Assembly (NCBI GenBank): GCA_030686995.1
Contig: CM060709.1
Span: 19,187,360-19,251,359, forward strand
DNA: 64,000 nucleotides
Origin: Artemisia argyi
Lineage: Eukaryota > Streptophyta > Magnoliopsida > Asterales > Asteraceae
Reading direction: 5' to 3'
In this document: in pieces, positions 33,787 through 45,700 of the stretch
Position numbering within the stretch: the first letter of the stretch is position 1
How the letters are laid out: the number at the start of each line of letters is the position of its first letter
Made by a program: the position numbers and the translations under genes
Notes under the pieces: generated by a model
Seen by the model: only the letters and a program-made list of their open reading frames with translations
Told to the model about the DNA's origin: nothing
The model's database searches: none

Positions 33787-34957
33787 CTATTTCTTTTTTG
33801 ACCTTGTGACCGTGTGTAACACTTGGTTGGCCATCGGCATGCACACCTCTTGCTGTTGCCAATAGAAGATACCATAAAATTTAAAGACATTCTTGGATGG
33901 AAACAATGTGTTGCAAAATGAAAAAAATAAAATAAATAAAAAAATAAATAAAATAAAATAAAAACTTACTTTCAGTTGCATGAGGAGTTGATGGTTCACC
34001 AATGGTATGCACATTAGTATCTGAATTTGGTCTACGCATGCGTCTTCTGGAGTCTTGATCTGCGCATCTTTTTCTTTTCCGAGTTTCTGGCTGATGGCAA
34101 CACCTCACTGTCAACATGATCATGGACAGCTGGTCTCACTGTTAGAAGAGAAACCGATTAAAATGAAAGTCAACATTTCATTAAAACAACTGGGATTCAA
34201 GAAAGTTTGTCACAAAAGAAAAGATGGCTGTTGACCTTTAGAGTCATGCAAAGCCAGTTGGTCACCGACGGTTTGCGTACTATCATGTGAATTAGCGGAT
34301 TGCACATCCCTTGTAGTGACATTATTGACTGACTTTTTCCCTTTTCTACTTTGATTTGAAGGACCAGCATTGTGTGTAGCTAACTCTATTGACAGCAAAG
34401 AATAGTAACAAAGGGTAATTCATTATTTTATAGGAAAGAAAAAAAATTCACAAACTGCATTTGAAAAGAGAAGAAGAGAAGTTACCTTCCATCATATCAG
34501 CAGTCATTGGTTGACCAATAGTGTGCATACGATCAGCTGCATGACACAGGTGAACTTGTTTGTTGGCCATCTCTTTTCTTGGCCTGCCTCTTTTTTGAGA
34601 TTGTTGCGAACATCTGCTATCACTTGTAGGCGATCCTATCACAAATTTAAAAAATGGCATGAGAATATGATTTAGTTATGTTAAAGGGTTGTGCAAAAAC
34701 AAAAGACATTAGGGTACCTTCAATCGCGTAGCAACCAAGTTATTGACCAACAACGGCCACAACATTGCCTGACAACAAAGAATACTATCAAATGGTAATT
34801 CAGTATTTTATAGGAAACAATAAAATTTGACAAACTGGTTGTCAAAAGAAAAGAGGAAAAGTTACCTTCCATCATTTGTTTGTTTGGCATGTCTTTCCGT
34901 GGTCTGCCTCTTTTCCTAGCTTGTTGTGAACATCTGTTATCAGATGCAGGGGATCCT
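33787..34957 (-). pseudogene. repeated N-terminal exons with AT-hook motifs (Helitron)
   Basis: A series of short minus-strand exon-like blocks separated by AT-rich introns. Two blocks are clear duplicates: 34863-34957 (SDNRCSQQARKRGRPRKDMP) and 34484-34637 (SDSRCSQQSQKRGRPRKEMA). Each has the AT-hook core KRGRPRK and ends MMEG at a splice-like border. Other blocks carry a VHTIGEPSTPHAT, MHTIGQPMTADMM or TQTVGDQLALHDS module with basic stretches (RKRKRCADQ, SRKGKKS). AT-hooks bind the minor groove of AT-rich DNA. Position upstream of the Rep region suggests they belong to the same protein, but splice structure is inferred by eye. Confidence 0.55.
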
Positions 34958-35045
34958 ATTCCAATTTTAAAAATAGCATGAGAATATGATTTACTTATCC
35001 CAAACTGCTGTTGACCAACAACGAAGACACCATTGCCTGAATCAA

Positions 35046-38000
35046 TGTAACACCCCCATTTTTCACTGATCGCAGCGGATAAAGTGTTTGGGGTATTACT
35101 CAGGGAAACAAATACAAGATAATAGAAAACGACTCAAAAAGAGACGTTTTTGAAAAAGGTGTTATCTTTCATTTATTCATCAGAGTTTTTACAGTAAAAG
35201 ATGTACTTTCACCAAAAGAGAGGTCCCTAAGATACGTTTTATGACACAAAACTGATGAATGATAACTATTTTGGACGTCCTCATGTCCGGTGGTTCTCCG
35301 TGCCAGGGCTCCTATAATGCCTAATTACCTAAGATAACATGCTTAAAAGTCAACACGTATGTTGAGTGAGAGTCATAGGTTTAAAAAGTTAAAGTATAAA
35401 TACAAGTTTCACAGGGTTCATATTAAACCCTATGTATGGAAAAGTGTTAGTGATAGAAGGTATATTGCACTAAGCTCATGAACCACACGTTAACAATCTC
35501 GGTCATGGGGTCTGCAGACCAAACCATGAGGGGATGGGAAGGATAACTTGCCAAAGTTAAACCTTCGGTGGGTTCAAATATATTACTTATTGGTACCACC
35601 TAGTGGGGTGTTAATACCAACGGGAGTTGTCAAACTCCAATAGATCTATCAACTATATGCACGTTCGCGTGGGTAGAATATCCCAAATGATTAGATTCAT
35701 GAATTTTGGTTATGTAACGATGGCTGTTAGTTTACTCGTGCAATAACCAGAGCAAAGACTTTTATTTGGTTTTAAAGCATGTATCCCCCTCACATGGTTT
35801 GTAAAACATTTAGAAAGCATTTAAAAGGGTGTGAGGCTATGAAAACTCACCCGAGTCTTTAGCTAATTAAAGTAGGGGTTTAGACAATTCACTCACGTAT
35901 CCTGGGGTAGTGCGGGTGTGCGTATGTCAAGTCTTAGTCTAGGTTTTTCTTAACTAATTACTGTTAGGTTTTTATATATAACATAACACCGTTCAGGCCA
36001 TTGTAATTCAGAAGTATATGACTCCTCACATAAAGCTCCCTACTAATGTATTATGTGATCAGCATAATACCGTTCGGGCCATCATAATTCAGAAGTTAAT
36101 AGTCCTCAAACAAAGCTCCCTATTATTGAGTTATGTTGTTATTAGGGTTTAGTTATAACATAACACCATTCAGGCCATCATATCTCAGAAGTATATGCAA
36201 TAATCGTTCGAGGAGTCAGGGCACTTTAATTCATAAACCCAACAAACTCTTTAAAACGAAATATCCACATAATACTCCTCGCATGAAGCTCCCTAGTATT
36301 GTGTTAAGCTTCTAACTTAAATAGGTTTTTATATTTTTATGAAAATAGTCCAATTTTACCCCTTATATATATATTTACGTTTTCTACCCTAAACTTATAA
36401 ACTTATAATAAATAGGCATATAACTTTCTAACTAATGCATATTTAGTCCCTAAACTATTATATTTTAAAGATATGATATATATAGTTCCTAAATTATACT
36501 AGTTTTTAGTTTTTACTCTATTTACCCTTATATTTATAATATTTGCAAGTTTAGTCCTTTTAGTTTAATATTTGTTTTAATAGTTTATTTTAAGGTTTAA
36601 TATATTGCAAATCTAGTCCTTACACTATTATCTTCTAGGAAATGTCAAAAACTGTCCCTAGATTTTATAGTTTCATGAATTTACAATATATATCCCTATG
36701 CATGTAATGTTTTGCAAAACTAGTCCTAAATGCATGCAATTCATAATTTAACATGGCAATCTAGTTTCTAAGCTTATAACTAACTCATATAAGTTCAAAT
36801 AAGCCACATAATGCAAATTATATCAAGTAGGTAAGCTATGTAACACATAAGCATGCAATTTGACTTAAAACTAGGGCTACAAAAGAAAAAATGCATGTAA
36901 TGGCTATCCTAGGGTTTCTAAGGCATCTAAAGTCTATCTAAGTCTTATTCTAAGTATACTAGATGTAAAGTAAAGGTTACCTAGGTTGGGGGTGGGCTTC
37001 GAGGGTTTCTAGGGCTCGCTCGACTTCAAACCACAACACAACACGACCAGGGCTTTGTTACTCATTTCCTACTGCTTCGAAGGGCTTATTACTATAGAAA
37101 TGTGAGATAGAGAGAAGAGGGAGAGGTATGAAGAAGAAATGAGAGGAGGAGGGGGTATTTATAGGTCGCGTTAAGGCAGTTTGGGTGAAAACGGGGTGTA
37201 GGTGTCACGGAGGGGGAGGGGGAGTAAGCAGAGCTAGGGGATGGTGTGGCAGGTCTAGAGGATGATAGGGATGAGCTATGGTGGTAACTAGGGGTGGGGT
37301 AGGACGGTTGTGGTGGTAGGAGGCCGAGAGAGGCGGTTAGGGTGAAAGGGGTGACAAGGAGGTGATGCACCTCCTAGCTTGGGTTCTTGGAGGTGCTAGG
37401 GTGCTAGCTTAATCATATAGAGGTGTTAAGATGGTTGCTTGTTAATTTTAAGGTGCTTAAGCAACATGGTTTAGGTGTTTAAGTCTAATTTTAATCTAGT
37501 TTTGTTTTATAAGTGTTTAAGGTTTTATCTATGTTTTAGTGTCTTATTTAAGGTCCTAATGATGTTTAGTAACTATTAGTAGCTTATACTAAGTGATGGT
37601 AGCTTATAGTAAAGATTTAGCCTAGTTTTGACCTAGTTTCGGGAAGTTATGACCTTATTAGGGTTTGGTGCTTATATGACTTGTACCTAAGTTTCTAGGG
37701 GTTGTACTATATCCTAAGGGTTCTAATATATCCTAAGGTAACTATTATAACTTATATCTAAGTCCTAGGCATTTTGCATGTAAGTTCAGATAAGCAGTTA
37801 GGGTTTTAAAACTAACCGGAAACACATAGGTTCATTTAGGGTTTTCTAGCAAGTATGGGGTATTATAGTACTAGTTTTCTTAGTGAAAATACGTTTATTA
37901 CCTTGACTTGACATACTGGGATGTTTACGTTAAGTAAACATAGTAGTGGTTGGCATAGATGGATAAGTGAGCTTGTCTGAAGGTTAGTTAGGTTATAATA

Positions 38001-38178
38001 ATATATTAAAGCAAAAATTTAGCTCGGGAAAATCCTATAGGCATTTCTAATCCTAGTGGGCTCTAATAACGGCCTAAGTTAAGTTAGTAAGGCATTTCTA
38101 ATCCTAGGGTGCTAGTGAGGGCCTAAGTTAAGTTAATAAGGCATTCCTAACCTAAGGGGAAGTTAGTGGTTTGTAACA
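35046..38178 (-). repeat. 3' LTR of the Tekay element
   Basis: 3133 bp. Similar to 57568-61505 apart from that copy's AT microsatellite and Copia insertion. It contains the triple CCGTTC(G/A)GGCCAT..CAGAAGT..CTCC repeat (35990-36305). The minus-strand PPT-like sequence CAGGATGGGAGAC lies at 38179-38191. Confidence 0.92.
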
Positions 38179-38213
38179 GTCTCCCATCCTGAAAGAAAAT
38201 CTTGTCCAGAGAT

Positions 38214-39001
38214 TTAACTATGGTTAGTATGTGATGGTGTGAATAGATGGGGATATTTATCACGGATTTGATCCTCTCGTTCCCAAGTATACTCTGGTCC
38301 TCTTTGGGAGTCCCAGCGTACCTTAACGATAGGAATCCGGTGATGTTTTAGATTTTTGACCTCTCGGTCCATAATTTCCACTGGTTCTTCAGTGAAATTG
38401 AGCTTATCATCCAATTGAAGCTCGTTAATAGGAATAACTAGTGACTCATCCGATAAACACTTCTTAAGATTTGATACATGAAACGTGTCATGTATATTAC
38501 TTAGTTCATCCGGCAATTCAAGTCGGTATGCCACTGGACCAATTCGTTCAAAAACCTTAAAAGGTCCAATGTATCTCGGACTAATCTTTCCTTGCTTTCC
38601 AAAACGAAAGACACCTTTCCTAGGTGAAACTTTCAACATAACCCTATCTCCGACTTGAATTCTAAAGGCTTACCTCTTATATCGGCATAACTCTTTTGCC
38701 GATCTCTTGCAGCTTACTATTTTCTCATTTGCCTCATGGATTATCTCCGGACCCGTGAGTTGTACTTCTCCAACTTCAGCCCAGTAGACCGGAGATCTAC
38801 ACTTTCTCCCATAAAGTGCCTCATACGGTGCTGCTTTAATGCTAGTGTGATAACTATTGTTATACGAGAATTCTACCAATGGTAAGTTTTTCACCCATCC
38901 TTTTCAAAAATCTATCACACACGCTCGAAGCATATCCTCGAGTGTTTGGATAGTTCTTTCACTTTGACCATCGGTTTGCGGATGATATGCCGTACTCATG
39001 T
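38214..39001 (-). pseudogene. Tekay integrase C-terminus and chromodomain
   Basis: Minus strand, directly continuing the frame cut at 52453: [13 protein letters not shown] (third catalytic acidic residue region), then [20 protein letters not shown] and [10 protein letters not shown], then after a frame break [20 protein letters not shown] and FHVSNLKKC. The end is a chromodomain of the type carried by Tekay/Del elements ([27 protein letters not shown]). Chromodomains direct integration to particular chromatin. Stops near 38640-38670 and 38895-38905 break it. Tail to the PPT is short. Confidence 0.88.
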
Positions 39002-42000
39002 TGATGAGTGTGTAAATACTCATCATTTTTAGTCAATTCTGAGCTGCAAAACGATCAAAAATACTCAAAAACGCACCAAAATGCGAACAAAATCCCAAAG
39101 ATCGTATTTTATATGTTTCTTATGAAAAACAAGTGAAAACAAATGAAAAACAAACAAAAGTTACATATTTGGCAGTTTCAGTCCCCCGACTTTCAAAATT
39201 TTACAAAACTAGTCCCTGGTCAATCATTTTCAAAGAAAAGTCAACCGTGATCTTTAAAAGTCAAAACAAATCACAAATGATCTTTGGGTAAAACGATTTG
39301 GAAAATTACATAATTGGTCCCTAAACTTTGGCCAATTGACAATTTTAGTCCCCGGAGTTTCAAATGTGGAGAATTTTGTTTTTGAGTCCTTTGTTTTACC
39401 TAACTTGACATAATCAACCTTGGGATAAAGTTTGGAAAAGTGGCAGAATTGGTCCTCAAAATTTAGAAAATTGTATGAATGGTCCTTGGTTTTTTAAAAA
39501 CTACATCCCACACGTTTTTTTTATTTAATTTCGGGTCCATATTAACCAAGCCCACCATTCAATTAAAACTACCCAAGCCCACCATAAACTCCCCACTTGG
39601 CCCAAAGCATCTCCTAGCCCACCTCTACCCCTTTCACGTTTAAATAAAAAAAAAAACATCCAACCCTAACCCTAAATCATAAAACGTACGCACCTCCTCC
39701 TTCTCCCATCTCCCCCACCCACTCATAACCTATTGTTAAAATAATAACAGTACTTCCCCTCTCCCGTGATCACATCAAGCCAAGAAACTATCACCATCCC
39801 CTCCCATCAACCTCAAAACCCACTCCCCAATCCCACTACTCCCCTCCAAACTCGTACCTAACACCATCTACCACTCAGGAAATGCCATGGTGGCAATCCA
39901 CCTCTCATTTTTGGGCGCCAAAGTGGAGTCAAGGGCTGTGATTAGTTCAAGATAAATCCAAGGGTGATGATGAGATATCAAGAAAGCACAAAGATTTTGT
40001 ATCTCAGTGAAGAAGCACATTGAAGATGAAGACAAAGAGAGGAGCTTATTTTGGTACCTACCTCCTCCAAGGTTTAGTATAAGTAGATGACTTATTGTAA
40101 GCCTAAGGGCATTCGATTCTATTTTATTTTTTTACCTTATCTCCTTTATTTTTGTAATTGTTATTTTCAGTTTTCATGGTGTACTACGAATTTTTTAAGA
40201 ATCAATGAAAGTAATTTTTAAGTGTTATCTCATTCTTTGTTAAGCTTTACTGATTTTTTTATTTAAGTTATTGGAAATTGATTGGGTTCTGTCGAATTAA
40301 AAGAAAGAAAAAAAAAAAGAGCGAAGATAAAAAAAAATTTCCAGAAAAGAAAAAAAAATAAATAAGAAAAAAAAAGTAAAGAAGCAGTAGCAGCAATGGA
40401 ATGGATGGAAGAAATGGTTTAGAGCTCGGGTGAGCATATAGGTGGTCATTGGCTCTTGAATTCTGAGGCTGCACTCATCACAAGTAGGTTTTACATTTGT
40501 TAATACTTTGAATGAATTCGAATGTGTGGTTTTTAGTAGTGTAATTTCAAATATCTACTTGATATAATTACTATTAGTTGGATAAGTTGTTTATGAATCT
40601 TAGAAACTGGGTCGAATCGAGGGAGTGGGGTTCAAATGAATGATTTTAGTTGTTGTTATTAGTAAATCTTAAGTTGTTGGTTAGATTATAAATCGCTCGT
40701 TTGAACTTTTAGACTGTTTTTTTGGTTCGTTAAACTGAGCTTGCTCAGTTACCAAACTGCTTGTTTGGCAAAAAAAAGTGCCCTGCACCCCAGATTTGGG
40801 TGAAATTCAATTCAACTTTAGTTGCTCAATTCTTAGCGAATTGGTGTAATCCTTGTTGGTTTATACTTACCCCTAGGTAGGCTTTGTAGATTTACTTTTA
40901 GATTCCTCACTACAACTTTTTAGATTACTAAATTGAGACCTTTAGTCAGCTTACTTTCGTGGACTGCTATGCTCTTGTTCTTGATTTTGTTGAGCTTGTT
41001 GATCTCTTGTTTGGAGTTGAATCTGTTGTTACTGCTATTTATCATTGCTTTTGTTGTTGTTTACAAGTTTGAATAAGCTATTGCGAGCTTATTAGTAACC
41101 TGAAATTTCAGTTCGTATGAATTAGTGCAAATAACAAATCTTGAACAAATTAAATTTGATCTTAAATCTGGTCTTGTGAAATTTTTGTTTACTGAAAGAA
41201 AAAGGAGCGGTTACTAAAGAGTGTTTGTGTTGTCTGTGAGTATCTAACTGTTCGCCAAAGGCAAAAGAAAAAAAAAATAAAAAAGTTGTAGGCCAAGGGT
41301 CGAACCCCTGACCTCTAACCTCCAAACGACACAACAACACAACACCCAAACCACTATGCCCTTGGGTCTTTTGTCAATGGTTCTTCACATTTAAATGTTT
41401 TAAACTAGTTGGTTTCTAATAACATTTTTAGCTTGTTTAAACTGTCAAGCTTATGGCAGCTTATTTATAAGAGAATTTTGGGATTTTGAATTTTTCTTAG
41501 GTTAATATTAGTACAAACTAATTTCCAAAAAAAAGTTTCAAATTTTTAAGCTTCATAATTTATATCTTAGAATTTAATTTGTGCCATTTAGTTTTTAATT
41601 CATTATAAATAGAATTTTGGTCAAAAAAATTAATTTTCTTTTTTCTAAAATTTTCTTTTGTCTTGTAGTACGTTAGAAGATTTATTAGAAACCCGTAGGA
41701 CTTTCGTAGCTTAAATTTTACGTTTTAATTTGCGCGTGACGTTTATTTAGAATAAATGTTACGTTTACTTGTGTAATTTGTGAATTAGGATTCCCAATAC
41801 CTAACTTTGTTTTCCCGTAGCTTTTTAGGTAAATTTTAAATAGTTAGTAGCATACCTTAGTTTATTTCTCATTTAGGTTGCGTTTAATAACTCTTAATTT
41901 TCGTTAACGTATTCACAAAACCAAATAACATTTCCAATCATACAAGATTTTAATCCAAATCTCATTCGAAGCTTTCCATTCACACCTCGTTGGGGTACGA

Positions 42001-42184
42001 CCCGGGAATTCACTTCCCGGTCTCACAATTTGAATATCACTTTTACAAGTTTTGCAAGGTAATCGTTTTCCTAAACGGTTTACTTGCATTACTTCACGTT
42101 TGTTTGTCTTACGACAAGTTAAACTTCACATTTGTTGATATTTTGATAAATTGTTGTTTTCACACACCAAAACACAATGAATCA
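39002..42184 (+). repeat. 5' LTR of the Athila element
   Basis: Begins TGATGAGTGTGTAAATACTC as part of a 24-bp palindrome and ends AATGAATCA. It has spaced GGTCCCT/AGTCCCC motifs in its first 500 bp, a tRNA-like stretch on the minus strand (41290-41368), and purine-rich tracts near 40300-40380. Apparent small ORFs are not supported. Confidence 0.94.
41290..41368 (-). other. tRNA-like stretch in the Athila LTR (copy at 51558-51636)
   Basis: On the minus strand, an A-box-like TAGTGGTTTGGGTG (41343-41356) precedes a B-box-like GGGGTTCGACCC (41297-41308), with tRNA-like flanks CCCAAGGGCA and CCCTTGG. A T-rich tail follows. Box spacing of about 35-40 bases is tRNA-like. It may be a SINE head or tRNA relic caught in the LTR; no full cloverleaf was confirmed by eye. 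Confidence 0.4.
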
Positions 42185-42186
42185 AA

Positions 42187-42204
42187 TGGCGCCACTGCCG
42201 GGGA
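42187..42204 (+). promoter_or_regulatory. Athila primer-binding site, tRNA-Asp type
   Basis: TGGCGCCACTGCCGGGGA lies two bases after the LTR end. It differs from the tRNA-Asp complement at one position, at the same place as the PBS of the non-autonomous element at 8436-8453. Confidence 0.87.
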
Positions 42205-42713
42205 GGCTGTGTGTCGAAAGTCTCGATAAGGTTTAGACGATTAGTCTTGTAGAACCTTTGCAAGAAGTTACGCTTTTATAAAACGTATAAAAAACCAAAA
42301 AATATTTTTCTTTTGTTTCTAGTATATGTATTATATCTATAAAAGATAAAGAAAAACACAAAAAGATTTTCCCGTTTCATTGTTTAATAAATACAAAGTT
42401 AAAATCTTACCACCGCAAATCAAGGCAGAACACCTACCAACTGGGGGTGTGACCATAATAAGTTCCCAAACCAAAGATCAAAACTTGCCTTTGTATCACT
42501 TACGTTTTGGAAAATTTTTAAACAAGATTCACACTTTAAGAGGAGTCGAAACGGTATGTGGCGATCCAATGAACTTCGCCCAGTGAGAGATCCATTCTTC
42601 TCTCCCGCTCCTTTGTGCGTTTCTCTTTAGAAGTTAACCTTACGTTCTTGATTATTGGTTTAAGTTCCCTTGTCTTTAAAGTGGTATTGTTTTAATTGAT
42701 ATTTTTGTGGTGC
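42205..42713 (+). other. Athila leader region
   Basis: Untranslated leader between PBS and Gag. A 68-aa frame (42380-42586) is open but has no recognisable motif. Packaging or dimerisation signals would be expected here by analogy; none was identified. Confidence 0.5.
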
Positions 42714-45700
42714 ATGCGCACACGTTCGTCTACGTCAACGAGTCCTTTTCAATCGCTAAATAACATTCCAAGAAGAAGGCGTAATCGTCGACGTACCAAT
42801 CGAATAGCCGAACCCGAGTTTCGTGCTATTCCAATCATGGCGGTCGAGCCCACTATGAATGAGCTTCTCCAAGCACCCATCGAGGGTTACGGAGATGCTA
42901 TCATCATTCCAGCCATCGTGGCTGACAATTTTGAACTTAAGACGGGGTTGATTAACTTAGTCACCTCGCGTCAATTCTATGGTTTCGAGAGGGATGATCC
43001 TCAAGATCACATTCGATGGTTCAACAAAATCACGTCGACCATCAAATGCAAAAATGTCCCTGAGGAGGCTATCAAACTTCTTCTCTTCCCGTTTTCCCTC
43101 GATGGGGCTGCCAAAAATTGGCTAGACAAACAACCCCCTCGATCGATTGAAACGTGGGAAGATTTGGTCAAGAAGTTTGTGAACGAATTCTTTCCTCCAT
43201 CCAAAACCACCGCCCTCAAGAATGAGATCATGAAATTCACTCAAAAGTTTGATGAATCATTCGGTGAGGCATGGGATCGTTACAAGGACATGCTTCGTAA
43301 ATGTCCTCATCATGGTTTTTCCGAGTTGATGCAACTCGACACTTTCTATAATGGTGTGAGCCAAGTCGATCAAGACTCTCTTAATGCCTCATCGGGAGGC
43401 AACTTCTTGAATCGAACCACCAAAGATGCTTTGATGATTATTGAAAACAAATCCAAGGTCCGCATTCCACGAAGCAAATTGGTTGTTTCGCAAATAAATG
43501 TTGGTCCTTCTTCCTCATCACCCGTGGCTCAATCTAGCACCGATGCTAGACTTGACAAGCTCACGAAAGCAATTCATGCTTTGGTTCTCACCAAAACAAA
43601 GAAAGTTTCTTCTCAACCTGCTGAAGTCAAAAAGGTTGACACTTGCGTTACTTGTGGTGGTCCACACGCTTACTACAATTGTACTGCCACCGATGGCAAT
43701 CCTTTTGAAGTCAATGCAATAGTCGGTAATTCCAACCAAGGAGGTAACCAATACCGCCCTCAAATGGAACAAAATTACCGTACTAACAATCAAAGTGGTC
43801 CACCCGGTTTCTCTCAACCCAACAATCCAAATAGATTCAATCAAAATCAACAACAAAGAAACCCGAATGTTCAAAACCAATTTCAAGCCCCTATGAACCA
43901 ATATCAAAATCAAGGGGGAAATTACAACCAAGGTTCTCAAAATCAAGGAAACTTGAATAGAAACCAAGGTTATGGTAATTTCAATCAAGGAAACAATTTT
44001 CATGGTAATCAAAACCATGTAAATTTTCAAAATCAAGGTTTCAATCAAAACAACCGAGCTCAAAACTTTCCTCAAAATCAAACCGCTGCTCAACCTCAAT
44101 CATCGACCGATGAGTTGTTGAAGCAATTTATGAAAGCTCAAGAAGAAACCAACAGGTTGTTGATCGGTCAGATTTCTGAACTTAAGAAGTCTTTAAATGA
44201 TCGACCTTCGGGATCGGGAACGCTACCAAGCAACACGATCGCCAACCCGAAGGGCGATGTAAAGGCGATCACAACCCGTAGTGGAGTTTCTTATGATGGA
44301 CCCACGGTTCCTACTACCTCATCTTCTTCTCCTCCTGAGGTAGTGGAACGTGAACACGAGGCTACAAAGGACAAGGTGCAAATCACAAGTACACGAAGTA
44401 CCGCACACGTCCAACCTCATGTTGTCCCAAAAACCAAATCAAAACCGGGAATTGTTTTTGAACCATCGGAAAATCCCGTTCAACAAAAAGCTTCAATACC
44501 ATATCCTTCGCGGTTAAATGATCAAAGACTCCGCGAGCAAACTAATGATCAAATGAAGAAATTTCTTGAAATTTTTCAAAAATTACACTTCGACATTAGT
44601 TTCGCGGATGCTCTTCTCTATATGCCCAAGTTTGCTTCCACTTTCAAGAGTCTTCTAAGTAACAAAGAGAAACTATTTGAACTCACCAAAACCCGTTTGA
44701 ATGAAAATTGTTCGGCGGTTCTCCTAAAGAAACTTCCTGAAAAATTAGGGGACCCCGGAAAATTTCTCATTCCATGTGATTTCCAAAAGCTTGAGGAATG
44801 CTTTGCCTTGGCTGATCTTGGCGCTAGCATAAACCTCATGCCTTTCTCGATTTGGCAAAAACTTTCACTTCCCGAGCTTACACCAACACGAATGACTCTC
44901 GAATTAGCAACCCGTTCGGTTACAATTTCGAAGGGTATCGCTGAAGATGTCTTTGTGAAGGTTGGCAAGTTCCATTTTCCTGCCGACTTCGTAGTCGTCA
45001 ATTTCGATGCCGATCCTCGTGTCCCCCTTATTTTGGGAAGACCATTCTTAAAAATGGCTCGTGCACTAATCGACGTCTTCGAAGGAGAAATGACTCTTAG
45101 AGTTGGCGATGAAAAGTTGGTCATAAACATCGAAAACACTTCAAAAGATCTTCTCGAACTTGAACGAGAAGCAATTAACCAAATTGATGTCATCGATGTC
45201 GCATGCGATGACTACCTTGAAGAAGTGTTACATGTGCAAGGATCAATCAATCCTTCTAACGATGTCTCTCCCCCCTCTCTTACTCCATTTTTGGGAGGTG
45301 ACTTCATTTTGGAAGAAATCGAAGCTTGTTTGTCGTGTGATTCTCATGTTGATTATGATTCTATCAATCCCGAGGAAAACTTATTTCTCCTTGAGAAGTT
45401 GCTCAATGATGATCCTTCATCTCTTCCTCCAAAAGAACTTCATAATGTGGAAGTCAAAGATGTTGATGAAACTGATGACTTTCCCGATGTCGAACTCAAG
45501 GAACTTCCGCCTCATCTCGAGTACGCGTTTTTGGAGGGTGACAATAAGTTTCCCGTCATAATCGCTAAAGACTTGAATGAGGAAAACAAAACCGCTCTTC
45601 TCAAGGTTTTAAAGTCACACAAGCGAGCCATTACTTGGAGACTTTCCGACATCAAGGGTATTAACCCGGAATTTTGTATGCACAAAATTTTGATGGAGGA

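Noticed and set aside
43518..44099. 193-aa frame antisense to Gag
   Set aside because: Shadow of the Asn/Gln-rich Gag codons; hydrophobic composition is the expected antisense product.
44618..45193. 191-aa frame antisense to the protease region
   Set aside because: Antisense shadow of a well-supported polyprotein.
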